From the NCBI GenBank assembly GCA_001972305.1, contig BDDD01003360.1, forward strand, positions 62,001 through 126,000: a stretch of DNA of 64,000 bases, read 5' to 3'. This document shows, piece after piece, positions 46,342 to 58,492 of this stretch. Source of the stretch: Cephalotus follicularis (taxonomy: Eukaryota > Streptophyta > Magnoliopsida > Oxalidales > Cephalotaceae). How positions within the stretch are numbered: the stretch's first letter is position 1; each line of letters begins with the position of its first letter. The notes under the pieces were generated by a model, which saw nothing but the letters and a program-made list of their open reading frames with translations, had not been told where the DNA came from and made no database searches. Made by a program: the position numbers and the translations under genes.

Positions 46342-46347
46342 GTAGGT
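46342..46347 (+). promoter_or_regulatory. Splice-donor-like site in LTR B
   Basis: CACCAG|GTAGGTTGC, very close to the plant 5' splice consensus; repeated at 50239 in the 3' LTR. It is equivalent in position to the AAG|GTAGGG blocks of K, E, F, G, J and I. Because B's leader and gag are deleted, no acceptor can be checked. Confidence 0.45.
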
Positions 46348-47906
46348 TGCTCTATGCCGAGTGCCTACCAGCATGTTTATATATGTAATTATTTTGTGTG
46401 TTTACTGCTTGTTGTTGATTGTGTGTCCTCTGCTTGCTATTTTGGTTGCTGCTATTGAGTCATGGATTGTTAAGTTGTTATATATGCTTATATTATAAAT
46501 TGTAACGAGAAAACGAAGAGGTAGAATACAAGGCTTTCTCCTCTGCCAATTTGCATTATGCTCCCCTATGCATGCAACAATGAGCCTTGTACGTGGATGC
46601 CTTCCTCTACCATTTCGTGCACCCCTGTCACATAACGGGTGTACCTGTGAGGGACACTACATGCAGAGGAGTGGTGGGTGTTGAGCTTTACTGGTCATGC
46701 TCCTCTACCACCACCCGAAGCTCATTACCAACATCAGAGATTATGAGCCTCTGCCCTTGTGCAACGAACCACTGGGAATCACCCGAGGAACCAATAACGT
46801 GCGTCCGAGGTGCCACCACCCGAGCACACATGCAGTGGCGCACGCCATGTGCCATGTCCGAGAGTGAAGCAGAGGACCCATCAGCCAAGTGCAGAGGACA
46901 CCACTCCTGTGCATGCACCTTAGCATGCCGTGAAGTGCCCCTGTTTCCCTACCAGGACTGCCCGAGCTCCTCTGCCGCTATCGGGGAGCCATGTGCTGAG
47001 GTGAAAAGAGGCCCAGGGATGTGGGGAAGAGACGCCGAGGTGCCAAGTGCAGAGGACACCTTGCCCTCATGCGCATACCCGGTTCTATGAATGCTTGCAG
47101 ACGCAAGTGCAGAGGACGCCATTGTCCTCTGCATGCATCCCATTCCCTGCAAGACCACGGGTTCATGCTTGTGGAACCAAAGCACCGAGGTGACCCGCCG
47201 AGGTGTCACCGGCTGAGCCCAGGAGCCGAGGACTCGAGATGCTGAGAACACCATGCGCAGAGGACGTCCTTGTCCTCTGCCATGTGTAGCGCTCTCTGCC
47301 ATGACGCCAGAGATGAGCCAGTACGTTTCCGAAGACGCTGCCGAGGACGCATTAGTCCCAGGCGTCCGAGGAAGCCAGTCCATGCGTCCCACGCATGGAA
47401 CAGCGCCCGAGCTCCCCACGAAGGCGCCTTGCACTCTTCTCTGCTCTGCCCGAGGTTGCGCCATAACAGGGCGCCATGATCGACCTATACCCACGAAGCT
47501 TATCCACTGCTATAGCGCCACACTTCCGAGGACCAAGTGCAGAGGTGATTCTCGTCCACTGTCGCATGCCTTAAAGCGCTGCATCAAGCGCCATGGTCCA
47601 GGGATGAAGAAAGACGAAGGTGTGTTTGGCGCCAGAATTTAAATATCATGCCTGCATGCAACCAAAGAGAAAGAGAAATTTAAGATTGAAGACCCGAACG
47701 GTGCGTTTAGCACCATACGCATGCATTGCGTTTTACCGTTGTCCTAATGGCGTTTTTAATTAGGCATTAAAGAATGATTTCAAATGTTAAAGGAAAAGAA
47801 GGAATTTTGAATGTTAAAGAAGAGAATGAGTAAAGAAAGTTTAAGTGTAATAGCAGGCTGGTGAGCCCAACGGGGGAGAAGTCCGCCGAGCTGGTGAACC
47901 TACGGG

Positions 47907-49590
47907 GTGAACTCCGTGAGGCAGGTGATCCTCGGGCGAATCCGCCAATGGACAAAGTTTGAGGTGTATACTGATCACAAGAGCCTTAAGTACTTGTTTT
48001 CGCAAAAGGATTTGAATATGAGACAACGCAGATGGATGGAGTTGCTGAATGACTACAATTGTGAAATACAATACCATCCAGGCAAAGCTAATGTGGTTGC
48101 AGATGCTCTTAGTCGCCGATTAGCTTGCCTAACCATCGCTCATATTCAGACACGTCCATGGCTAATGGATCGAATCCGTGAAGCTCAAAGCCACGATGGT
48201 GACCTTCTCAAGCTAGCTTTGAGCGAAGACGGAGGTTTAAAGACGGATTTCTCTGTACAAGGTGACGGATTAATCCGATACCAGGGCAGAATATGTGTTC
48301 CTAATGATAAAGAAGTAAAGGATGAACAGTTGTCACAAGCGCATCGTTCTAGCTTCTCCGTACATCCAGGAAGTACCAAGATGTACCGGGACCTAAAGCT
48401 AGACTACTGGTGGAACAACATGAAAAGAGAGATAGCTGAATACGTTGCTTCCTGTTTAACATGCCAACAGGTTAAAGCAGAATACCAAAGACCAGCAGGA
48501 TTGTTACAGTCGTTGCCTGTGGCACAGTGGAAATGGGAACACATAACGATGGACTTCGTGACCGGACTGCCTGGAACAAGGAATGGCCGTGATACTATAT
48601 GGGTAATCGTCGATCGTATTACTAAGTCTGCACACTTTCTAGCGATCAAGACGAACTTTTCTCTGACACGGCTGGCCAATATGTACATTGCTGAAATTGT
48701 AAGACTCCATGGAGTACCAATCAGTGTGGTGTCTGACAGAGACCCTCGTCTTACATCGCGGTTTTGGAGGAAACTCCAAGAAGCTTTTGGTACTCAGTTA
48801 AATTTTAGCACAGCTTTTCATCCTCAGACTGATGGATAGTCTGAGAGGACCATTCAGACTCTGGAAGACATGCTACGAGCATGTGTTTTGGATTGGGGAG
48901 GTAGCTGGGAAGACCATCTACCGCTGGTAGAGTTCTCGTATAACAACAGTTTTCACGCCAGTATTGGTATGGCACCGTTCGAGGCTCTCTATGGAAGGAA
49001 ATGCAGAACCCCGATCTGTTGGTTTGAAGTGGGAGAACAGAACCTTGTGGGACCCAAGCTTGTACAAGACACAGTTGAGAAGGCCAAAGTTATCCGGGAA
49101 AGACTCCGTACAGCACAAAGCCGACAGAAAAGCTATGCAGACCACCGCAGGCGAGAATTGGAGTTCGCTGTAGGCGATCATGTATTCCTCAAAGTCTCTC
49201 CGACTAAAGGAATAATGAGGTTCAGCAAGAAAGGAAAACTGACTCCTCGATTTATAGGACCTTTTGAGATCCTAGAAAGAGTGGGTCCTATTGCTTATCG
49301 ACTTGCCTTACCACCCAACCTGGCGGATGTGCACAACGTGTTCCATGTCTCGATGCTGCGGAAGTACCATCCTGACCCTTCTCACATTTTACATTGGGAA
49401 CCACTGGAATTGAGAACGGACTTGAGTTTCGAAGAGATACCTATCCGAATTCTTGACTGACGAGTCAAGCAGTTGAGGAACAAGACCATTCCGTTAGTAA
49501 AGGTATTATGGCAATACCACGGAGCGTAAGAAGCTACATGGGAAAGAGAAGATGATATGCAAACTAAGTACCCCCAGTTGTTTTCATCCT
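47907..49590 (+). pseudogene. B: Ty3/gypsy pol remnant (end of RNase H, integrase)
   Basis: The frame opens in LTR sequence at ATG 47907, and after about 15 LTR-derived codons enters RNase H at about 47953 (KFEVYTDHKSLKYLF). It then covers the HHCC zinc region (HRSSFSVHPGS...CLTC), integrase core Asp residues (TMDFVTGLP, VSDRDPRL), a TAG stop at 48837 where relatives have Gln within the QTDGQ-type motif, then the catalytic Glu (LPLVEFSYNNS), the C-terminal SH3-like part (RFIGPFEILERVG) and, after a TGA at 49458 and a TAA near 49532, a chromodomain-type end (ATWEREDDMQTKYPQLF, ending 49590). Gag, protease, RT and half of RNase H are gone. All three stops are substitutions in one unbroken frame. 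The chromovirus tail and the ATCTCGGGACGAGATTT phrase before the PPT support a Tekay-like lineage. Confidence 0.9.
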
Positions 49591-49616
49591 AGGAAATCTC
49601 GGGACGAGATTTCTCT

Positions 49617-49629
49617 AAGGAGGGGAGGA
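49617..49629 (+). other. Polypurine tract of B
   Basis: AAGGAGGGGAGGA directly before the 3' LTR start TGTAAGAGCCC. Confidence 0.9.
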
Positions 49630-51749
49630 TGTAAGAGCCCTAAATATTTTAAAATATTATTATTGGGCCTTGTAATTATTTTCCCACATTTTGGGTTGGA
49701 CCCGAATTTATGACGTAATTATTTGGGCCTTAATGAGAATATAAATTGAATTATGGGCTTAAGAATTATTTTTATTACCTGGGCCGAATTTATTAAGCAT
49801 GAGAGTATTGGGCTTAAAACTCAAAGAAGAAAGACCATTTGTGAGTGTGAGGCAGCCCAAGCCCAAAGCCCAAAAAAAAAGGATTTGCTGTGTACATTCA
49901 TGAGAATTCTAGAGCATTCTGCGGGGGAGTATATAAGGACAAAGAGTGGCTGTGAATGGGGGCTTTAGCATTTTACACCCACTCGTGCTGGAAGAATCGA
50001 GAGAGTGAAGAAAGAGGAGAGTGGGGACCTGCTGTTTGGAAAAAGGAGGAAGAAGCCAAGAAGAAGGGTCCCTGCACACATATATATATTTACTGAAGGA
50101 GTGTGCCATCTCCTGGGGAGGAAGGAAATAAAGCAAGTGTAAGAGAAGAGACAACTTGGAGTGTGATAGCCCTTGGCAAGGAAGGAAGTCCAGGGATTAG
50201 AGAGAAAGAAGACCATCTCCGTTTCCAACCCCCACCAGGTAGGTTGCTCTATGCCGAGTGCCTACAAGCATGTTTATATATGTAATTATTTTGTGTGTTT
50301 ACTGCTTGTTGTTGATTGTGTGTCCTCTGCTTGCTATTTTGGTTGCTGCTATTGAGTCATGGATTGTTAAGTTGTTATATATGCTTATATTATAAATTGT
50401 AACGAGAAAACGAAGAGGTAGAATACAAGGCTTTCTCCTCTGCCAATTTGCATTATGCTCCCCTATGCATGCAACAATGAGCCTTGTACGTGGTTGCCTT
50501 CCTCTACCATTTCGTGCACCCCTGTCACATAACGGGTGTACCTGTGAGGGACACTACATGCAGAGGAGTGGTGGGTGTTGAGCTTTACTGGTCATGCTCC
50601 TCTACCACCACCCGAAGCTCATTACCAACATCAGAGATTATGAGCCTCTGCCCTTGTGCAACGAACCACTGGGAATCACCCGAGGAACCAATAACGTGCG
50701 TCCGAGGTGCCACCACCCGAGCACACATGCAGTGGCGCATGCCATGTGCCATGTCCGAGAGTGAAGCAGAGGACCCATCAGCCAAGTGCAGAGGACACCA
50801 CTCCTGTGCATGCACCTTAGCATGCCGTGAAGTGCCCCTGTTTCCCTACCAGGACTGCCCGAGCTCCTCTGCCGCTATCGGGGAGCCATGTGCTGAGGTG
50901 AAAAGAGGCCCAGGGATGTGGGGAAGAGACGCCGAGGTGCCAAGTGCAGAGGACACCTTGCCCTCATGCGCATACCCGGTTCTGTGAATGCTTGCAGACG
51001 CAAGTGCAGAGGACGCCATTGTCCTCTGCATGCGTCCCATTCCCTGCAAGACCACGGGTTCATGCTTGTGGAACCAAAGCGCCGAGGTGACCTGCCGAGG
51101 TGTCACCGGCTGAGCCCAGGAGCCGAGGATTCGAGATGCTGAGAACACCATGCGCAGAGGACGTCCTTGTCCTCTGCCATGTGTAGCGCTCTCTGCCATG
51201 ACGCCAGAGATGAGCCAGCACGTTTCCGAAGACGCTGCCGAGGACGCGTTAGTCCCAGGCGTCCGAGGAAGCCAGTCCATGCGTCCCACGCATGGAACAG
51301 CGCCCGAGCTCCCCACGAAGGCGCCTTGCACTCTTCTCTGCTCTGCCTGAGGTTGCGCCATAACAGGGCGCCATGATCGACCTATACCCACGAAGCTTAT
51401 CCACTGCTATAGCGCCACACTTCCGAGGACCAAGTACATAGGTGATTCTCGTCCACTGTCGCATGCCTTAAAGCGCTGCATCAAGCGCCATGGTCCAGGG
51501 ATGAAGAAAGACGAAGGTGTGTTTGGCGCCAGAATTTAAATATCATGCCTGCATGCAACCAAAGAGAAAGAGAAATTTAAGATTGAAGACCCGAACGGTG
51601 CGTTTAGCACCATACGCATGCATTGCGTTTTACCTTTGTCCTAATGGCGTTTTTAATTAGGCATTAAAGAATGATTTCAAATGTTAAAGGAAAAGAAGGA
51701 ATTTTGAATGTTAAAGAAGAGAATGAGTAAAGAAAGTTTAAGTGTAATA

Positions 51750-51985
51750 GCAGGCTGGTGAGCCCAACGGGGGAGAAGTCCGCCGAGCTGGTGAACCTAC
51801 GGGGTGAACTCCGCGAGGCAGGTGATCCTCGGGCGAATCCGCCAATGGTGAACCTAAGGGTGAATTCCGCCAAGGCTGGTGATCCGAGGGGTGAACCGCG
51901 AGCAGGTGAGCGAAGGGCGAACCGCTCGGCAGGTGAACCGGAGGAGAATTCCACAGGCTGGTGATCCCAAAGGTGAACCATGTAT
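51750..51985 (+). repeat. GCTGGTGAACC..GGTGAACTCCGC tandem region in B 3' LTR
   Basis: Eight degenerate units of about 27-33 bases begin near 51753, 51786, 51817, 51845, 51874, 51901, 51928 and 51955. Each has GGTGA(A/T)CC or similar followed by GG(G/T)GAA..CCGC. The 5' LTR holds only the first three units (47855-47952) before its truncation. Confidence 0.8.
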
Positions 51986-52505
51986 ATTGACCATGACCAC
52001 AGACATGACCGGACTAGACTCCTCTGTGATATAATTTTTATGTATGATTCGAGTAGAGTAGTCCGAGGATAAAGGCATGATGATGATTATATTTTGATTG
52101 TGATTGCACATTTATATTCTTTTTCTCCTCTGCTTGTGTTTGCTTGTTCCTCTGGTATGTGCCCGTGTATGGGGTGACCTACACAACCCTCAGGGTTGCT
52201 GACCCATTCTCTTGAATGGGCCAGGTACAGGTACAGGTAGCGGAGGCACATAGCAGCAGCGGCAAGGATAAAAAGTACAGTAAGTTCTCCTCCTCGACAG
52301 TACGCTTTCATGGACGCAATTGCAGGAATAAATTATGTATTTATTTTATTTTATTTTATTTTATCCTGGTTCATAATGATGTAATTTATATGATTTGAAC
52401 TGGGTCTGTAATCCGCACAATAAATAAAGGATATTGAATTACTTATTTTATTAAGTTTTAAATTTTATGCTAATTTTTATGATGATTGTACGGATTGCCA
52501 CGTGT

Positions 52506-52533
52506 CGAATCGTGGGGCCCATCCCACGATTCG
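52506..52533. other. Inverted repeat at the 3' terminus of LTR B
   Basis: CGAATCGTGGG and CCCACGATTCG, 11-base perfect arms around GCCCAT. The related LTR I keeps the text partly but not the pairing. Confidence 0.75.
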
Positions 52534-52548
52534 GGGCGTGACAATTTT

Positions 52549-53558
52549 ACCAACCCTAAAATCATGTTCAACATATTTCAAGTGTGAAAATTAATCCCAA
52601 ATTAATTTCCCAATTCATACATCAGTTTCTGATTCACCCGGTATTTTTTCCTGTCGACGGGTACCATGTACTATAATACCTCATCATCCTCGGCTCGACC
52701 GCGGCCAAGGGTAAGGATACGTGTCAACCCTAGTTTTTCCTGGTGCTTATACATATGTAATCTCATTATGACTATCAGCGGACCTTTCCAGAAACCTAGT
52801 TTCCAGTCCCCGTAACATGCGCAGGTATTTTTAGTCCATAATGAATACATAAAGCATAAAACCTATACCCTCGCTACGAGTGTGATTATTCCATCTTGCC
52901 TACATTCATGAAGATTCGGTAAGGCCCAAAGACCGCCTGTTTTCCAGCCCCGGGAGAGGACTGGGTAAAGCAGTGATCAAAGTCACACTTCCTCTACGTA
53001 ACACAGAGAAGCAGCTCAGGTCTAAGGATTAGACAGGTCCTCTCAGGTCCTACTAGGCACTAAGCGCCTATACAATACCACCATAGATAGGAATTGCTAC
53101 TGACATGGGATTAGCGACAATCCAAGTAGCATTCCTATGGTGGGTCAAGTTCAGTGTACATGCTCCCAGTACGCACCCCACATTAGCTCTAGGGTTCCCC
53201 CTTAGTGGCAATGAGATACTCCACCTTCCAACCCGCGGGAGCGAGCATAACGCGGAAAGTCTAACTGGTTCACAAATGCCCCATAAAAGTGAACCTCCGA
53301 CTTGGAAAGGTTTAGTCACAAGGAATAAAGGAGACGTTCTCATAGCCCTTAGCTCGACATCCAATCCTTGATGTGACTGGGCACCATATGTGTAAGCAGA
53401 TAAAACGCTTTGATGATGTGATAAAACACGTACGGTCTGCCAATATAAATAAAATATGCACATATGTCACATAAATGAGAATAATACTGTTTCACCCCCA
53501 GAGATAAAAACGACTACACCCAGCCACGCTATGGCTTAACGGATTACCATCTCCAACA
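52549..53558 (-). mobile_element. C: 3' LTR, segment 2 (LTR start)
   Basis: Resumes after B with ACCAACCCTAAAATCATG, as at 59894 in C's other LTR. On the minus strand the LTR start is TGTTGGAGATGGTAATCC at 53558, next to the PPT. Confidence 0.88.
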
Positions 53559-53574
53559 ATCTCCCACTTGGCCC
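53559..53574 (-). other. Polypurine tract of copia element C
   Basis: The reverse complement reads GAGGGCCAAGTGGGAGAT just before the LTR start, nearly the same as in D. Confidence 0.87.
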
Positions 53575-53899
53575 TCAAGCCACGAGGACCAAAAATCAAG
53601 TCCATAACCCTGAGATGATTCTCGAAAATTAAGTTGCCCAGAGCTTTGGATCTACTATGTTCATCTTTAAGTTGACACTCTCAAGTAATTAGTCTCCCCT
53701 ATCCATGATCCCTCGGATCAAAAGATAGCACTGCTGAATGTGTTTGGATCGCAAGTGAGACTGGGGTTCCCTGGCTGTGCATTGGCCTTCATCATAGTCG
53801 CGCTGTTGGACTATTGACAGATGGAACAACCCTATGTCCCTTCAAGAACTTCTGCATCCTAACACCATTCCTTGCAGAAACTCAGTTCGCTATGCATAT

Positions 53900-56130
53900 G
53901 GGTTTAGTCACGAAATTCACTGTGAATTCCTGCTGCGAGCTCTGATCGCTCTTTTTCACCTCGTTTATTAAATAAACTCATCTCGAGACTATATGTGATT
54001 TTCCCCATCACAAATAAAGTTGGACTCTATCTGAGCTCCAATTACGATCAACTCTCTCCATCGTAGTGCAACCAGACATCCTTTGTGCCTCTAAGATACT
54101 TTAGGATTCCCTTGCTATATCCCAATATTCAAACAGGAATTGGACTGATAGCTGCTTGTCGCTAGCACGATATCAAGCCTAGTACGCAACATGGTATACA
54201 TGACTGATCCTTCAGCCTCGCCTAATGGATCTGGTCCACGTGTGTTCTCCCAGAACACCTCTAGTAGATAATTGAATTCCATAAGAAAATAAGGAATTCT
54301 CCATGTTGGAAAAATTCAGCACTATGCTGATGTACTAGCTTTGAGAAAGCCTAAACAAACTATTAGATCTTCCCTGAAGATCTTCATAGGTGGCTTCTCC
54401 CAAATCCCTAATGGAGTAATTCTTAGAAATCTACACCAATGAATCACACACCTACGATGTTTATAATCGGCAGGATGCAACTCCTTGTACAGAACCCATA
54501 ATTTATGTTAGGCCCAGTTTTAACATCGGTAGACACATAGCTCATTCGTGTTCTTAAAGAAGTCAAAATATTCGACCGCTTTCTTAGAACTGACAATACA
54601 GCTATGAGATGCTTGCTTAAGGCCGTAACAACCTTATGGGTTAGTAAAACTCATTGGATGTAAATTCCTTGAATTAACCCATCCATTTGCTAAATATCAT
54701 AACCTTGACGAGTGGCAACATCAAGCAAAATCCAAATGGATTTGAGTGCAACTATTAGTCAGAAGGTTTCCAGTATACTTGACACCGAGTCGTGTACACC
54801 CCTTCGTAACTAATTTCATATAGAATGCCTCAACATTCCATTTATGATTTCATGGGTTCTAGCCAAGCCTCGAATTCTGTGCTTTACACTATATTCTAAT
54901 AGCTGATAGGCTTGTCATCCTTGATGACGTTGGATTTATCAATGCCCTTAATGAGAATACCATGTCTCTCAAGTGCTGATAAAATTATGCCTGTATTCCT
55001 CACCAGAGGAGTGCCTGACTGAGATGTAATCTTAGCTTAAGATCTAATCTCAATTAAGTCTATAGAGAAATCAACCTCTAATTCCTTTAAATCCTGCATG
55101 GTTTCAACCTGTAGCAGCTCCTATAGTTCCACTATACTCCCACTGCTTCCTTGGAGAGGGCATTCCCTCTCTAGGAACACGGTATTACATGTAAGAAATA
55201 CCTTGTATATGTCAGGACGGTAGAAATAGTATCCCTCAGTTTCCGAAGGACATTCAACAAACCGACAGTGGTCTAACCGCGCCTCTAGCTTGTTAAGCTC
55301 CAGCCTATTTACGCGAGCCAGACAATCCAAAACCTCTGTTCAGGTTGGGCGTCCTCTTTATCTATACATAATATAGAATAGAGGCCACGGATCTTTAAGG
55401 AATCCGATTTAAGGTATATGTCGCTGCTTCCAGCGCATAACCCCAAAGTTGAAGTAGGGAGTTCATTAAAAGGCAATGTGGCCCGGACTATGACCATCTT
55501 GGTCCGGATCTTCCTTTAAGACACACCGTCAGCATAAAGTGTTCCTGGAGAGGTCCATGCAGAGTGTATTCCATCATCTCAAAGATTATCTTATAATTTG
55601 CATATAGATATTTGCCTCCTCGATCCAATCGAATTGTTTTAACAAGCTTACCTGTCTGCTCCTATTTGTCTTTTATGAGTTCTGTGCTGAATTGTTAAAG
55701 ATTTTGTTTCAAACTTGTGGACCATCAACCATAATCACATTATATTCCCAAACATCATTAGACAACAAAGAACAATCATTGTTCTCTAAATCGGGCTCTA
55801 AGCTCAATTTGTATAAGTGAGTAAACACGTACAATGTTTCTAATTCAGCTTAGTACATAGACACTGGGTCCAAGTCTTAACACAAAAAACTTTGTATGCT
55901 AACAATTCATAAATCCTATAGCTTCTGTAGTGATCCTAGATCTAATGCAAAGCCATAAATCCACTTCTATGTCAGCTCTTAACTGTATAGTACCTCTAAG
56001 GTTCTGAAGCACCTCTATGATATTTGTCAGTAGAAATGGAAGCAATGAACTCCTGTTATTCCATTTAAATCCTCATATAATTTTCTCATTCAATCTTTGG
56101 CAATTATCCAACAAAGCTCCCAGCTCAATC
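53900..56130 (-). pseudogene. C: heavily decayed copia pol remnant
   Basis: Minus-strand pieces in copia order: RNase H-proximal text near 54215-54170 (reads like SIMYTMLRTRLD); RT near 55000-54560, recognised by alignment with D's RT; the IN-RT spacer at 55330-55121 (VNRLELNKLEARLDHCRFV...YYFYRPDIYKVFLT); integrase near 55650-55500 (reads like RLDRGGKYL); and a protease/gag side beyond 55850. Stops and frameshifts are everywhere. It is similar to D in the same order. Nothing recognisable lies between 53575 and about 53900 beyond decayed internal sequence. Confidence 0.8.
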
Positions 56131-58492
56131 ATCCATTCTCATCCTAAAGAGATGCTGAGATTAGTTGAACCTCATTGATCCAATCTATCTGCCATACAAC
56201 TCTTAGAGAAATGTGCAGGAGAGGTTCTCCATACTCTCGTGTTGGCGCTGTAGTAAGCCATAATGCCTACTGCTACAGGGCACCATGCCTATACAATGGC
56301 ATCGCGCCACTTGGCCATCTTGGTGAAGTCTTTAGGTGAGGTATCAGTACCTAGTACCGTTTGCCCAACAGAGAAAATTAAGCCCTTTGAGTTTATTGGT
56401 CTCAAGAATTAGGGTGATAGTAACCACATCTAGCAACCTAAAATAATGAAACCAAAAACAACAGTAAGCATCTATTCCAGATTTTTATGTGACTACCATA
56501 ACACTTGGTCTTTAGTGTTCATGGTTCCTCCCACCATTCTAATTGTATTCCACACCCCCATGTGGAATTTGGGAGATCCAACTCCTAGTGGGGATTAGAA
56601 TCCAACTCAGCATATTATGACCTCAGCTTTAGTATGACAAACCATAATACCCTATATGGGTAGGCTCGCTCGCCAATTTACACTACACAGGGTCCCACCC
56701 TCGCTGTGTAAGATCCAATCATAGATTTGGCCTACCAGCTCAGTATGGTCTTGGCTTTAGCTCGACAAACCATTAGAGCCAGCAAAAGTCCATACCCACA
56801 ATCCTCAAATAAATCCACACGTTTACGTGTCCAAGTGCCAAAGCATTGCGGTCTCCGTGCAGTGCCCAACACTAACATTGACATGACATTTGACATACTG
56901 CAGACCTCAGCTTTAGCATGACCACCCATATTCTGCCCATGCCACTCAACGAGAACCGTGGAAGGCCACGTCGGGTCACTAACTTGTGTCCTTGGTGTTA
57001 AGACTTAATATTTGCAATTTGGAGGAATTCGGGTCTCACATTTTAATATTTCGAGCCATTAATTAATTCATTTGTTATCTTAGCCAAATCCAAAAAAATA
57101 TTACGGTTGAGCATGCTTAACATGTTTGGACCATCCATCTCATGCAACCTATGTCCAACATAGAAATAAAAATGGCCTGGCTAGGGACTAAAACTATAAG
57201 TGATCACATGAGCCAATGTGATCACTATGTCTCCTAGAAGAACTATTTAATTCTACTTTATTACAAAATGCACCATGCATTCATGGCCTTCATTGGTCTT
57301 GTAATTTTCTTCGTCTTCTTTTTCTTCCTCCTTGATCCTTTTGTCACAGAAAGAAATTTCCAAAAATACATTAGAAGTTAAAGAATAAGAATACAAAATA
57401 GAGGGAGAAGATATCCTATCCTAGAGAGGAATTAAAAGATAAGAAATATGGTGCACGCAGGCTACCTTATTACAAACCAATAAACCATTGAAGTAATAAA
57501 TAAAATTAAACATCCACGAAAGAAAACAAAAGTTAGGTCAAGTCCCTTAGCCATCCATCATGCATAAGACATTTAAAATCTACATGTAATATAGACTTTT
57601 AAATAAACACAAACAATTTCAATTTCTAATAGCTAATCAAAATTATTTTAATTAGTGCGTCGATGTTCCGGTAAAACTCTCACTAGGTTAATTAAAACCT
57701 AGTTCCCCTTCGTTTAAGGAAAATAAATTTTATGTATTAAAAGTTTTCAAAAAAACAATGCGCGTGCGCATATGCACCCCGTGCCTGCGCGTGCGTTGCT
57801 TGCCCCTCACATGTGCACTGTGTGTTCTGCACTTGCATTACGTGCCCAGCGCTTGCTCGGTGCGTGCCCTGCACACTTGCATTGGCTTCCTACAGCCTGT
57901 GTAGAAAACTGTAGAAAAGTTCTACAGTAAAGTATGCATGTTGTATGCCAAACAATTCTACAGAAAAGCACGCATATAACTATGCGCATCATGTACATTC
58001 CATACGCGAACTATACGTCTAGGTGCGTCAAGTTTCTGCCCAGCTTCCATGCTGGCACACCTACCACCCTGTAGGTAACAGTAGTTTTGTTGCACGACGG
58101 CCTAACAGCAGGTAAAATACTACAGGAAACTACGTGCAAAAAAATTCTACACACGTGCATTTTGCGCGCATGTACTTGTAACACCTTGTAACCAAGTCTG
58201 TTGACCTTCCAAGGCCCTGTCAGTGATCCGTAACGGTACTTAGGTGTCTGTTTTGCTATCCACTATAAAACATCCCCTAGTACACGCTTCTAGACCAAAA
58301 AACAGTCCACTAGTTGGTCTACGACACTAGTTCGCAAATTAGGTCCAAGTCACACACAACACATTTCATAATCCAATGGCACATTTATAAAACAACCAAG
58401 GGAGTGAATTAATCCTGATATACAGTCACAATAATCATTCCAAAATATCCACCAAAACAAAAATTAAAGTCCAATTGAAATTAAAACGGATC
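56131..58492 (-). mobile_element. C: gag-proximal and leader region, non-coding remnant
   Basis: Homologous to D's leader at 20506-22379 (shared text near 56520 and 56740-56830) and, at its right end, to A's leader. It has no intact frame. The stretch at 57750-58100 is rich in GCGTGC/TGCGCG phrases and microsatellite-like repeats of TGCGCGTGCG. Confidence 0.65.

Larger units (their letters stand above)
45733..47952 (+). mobile_element. B: 5' LTR, truncated
   Basis: Starts TGTAAGAGCCCTAAATATT after ATTTT and is almost identical to B's 3' LTR from 49630. By eye I counted about 20 differences over about 2.2 kb, mostly C/T or G/A. A TATA box TATATAA is at 46033 (300 bases into the LTR) and a strong donor-like CAG|GTAGGT at 46341/46342. 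It stops at CCAATGG (about 47952) in the middle of the GGTGAACC repeat region. The last ~690 bases, the PBS and the whole 5' half of the internal region are deleted. The paired 167- and 181-codon frames here are LTR shadows. Confidence 0.92.
49630..52543 (+). mobile_element. B: complete 3' LTR (2.9 kb)
   Basis: TGTAAGAGCCC to TTCGGGGCGTGACA, followed by the target duplicate ATTTT (52544-52548). It contains a TATA box at 49930, donor-like CAG|GTAGGT at 50238/50239, many GCAGAGGAC and CCGAGGTG phrases at about 50580-51440, a GGTGAACC-type tandem region at 51750-51980, the GACCCATT hairpin at about 52197-52225, and a perfect inverted repeat (CGAATCGTGGG / CCCACGATTCG) at 52506-52533, 10 bases from the terminus. 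Confidence 0.95.

Noticed and set aside
46587-47494. Frames of 167 codons (+) and 181 codons (-) repeated at 50484-51391
   Set aside because: They lie inside the two near-identical LTRs of B, overlap on opposite strands, have no family features and are dominated by GAGGAC-type words. Preservation reflects the recent LTR duplication, not coding.
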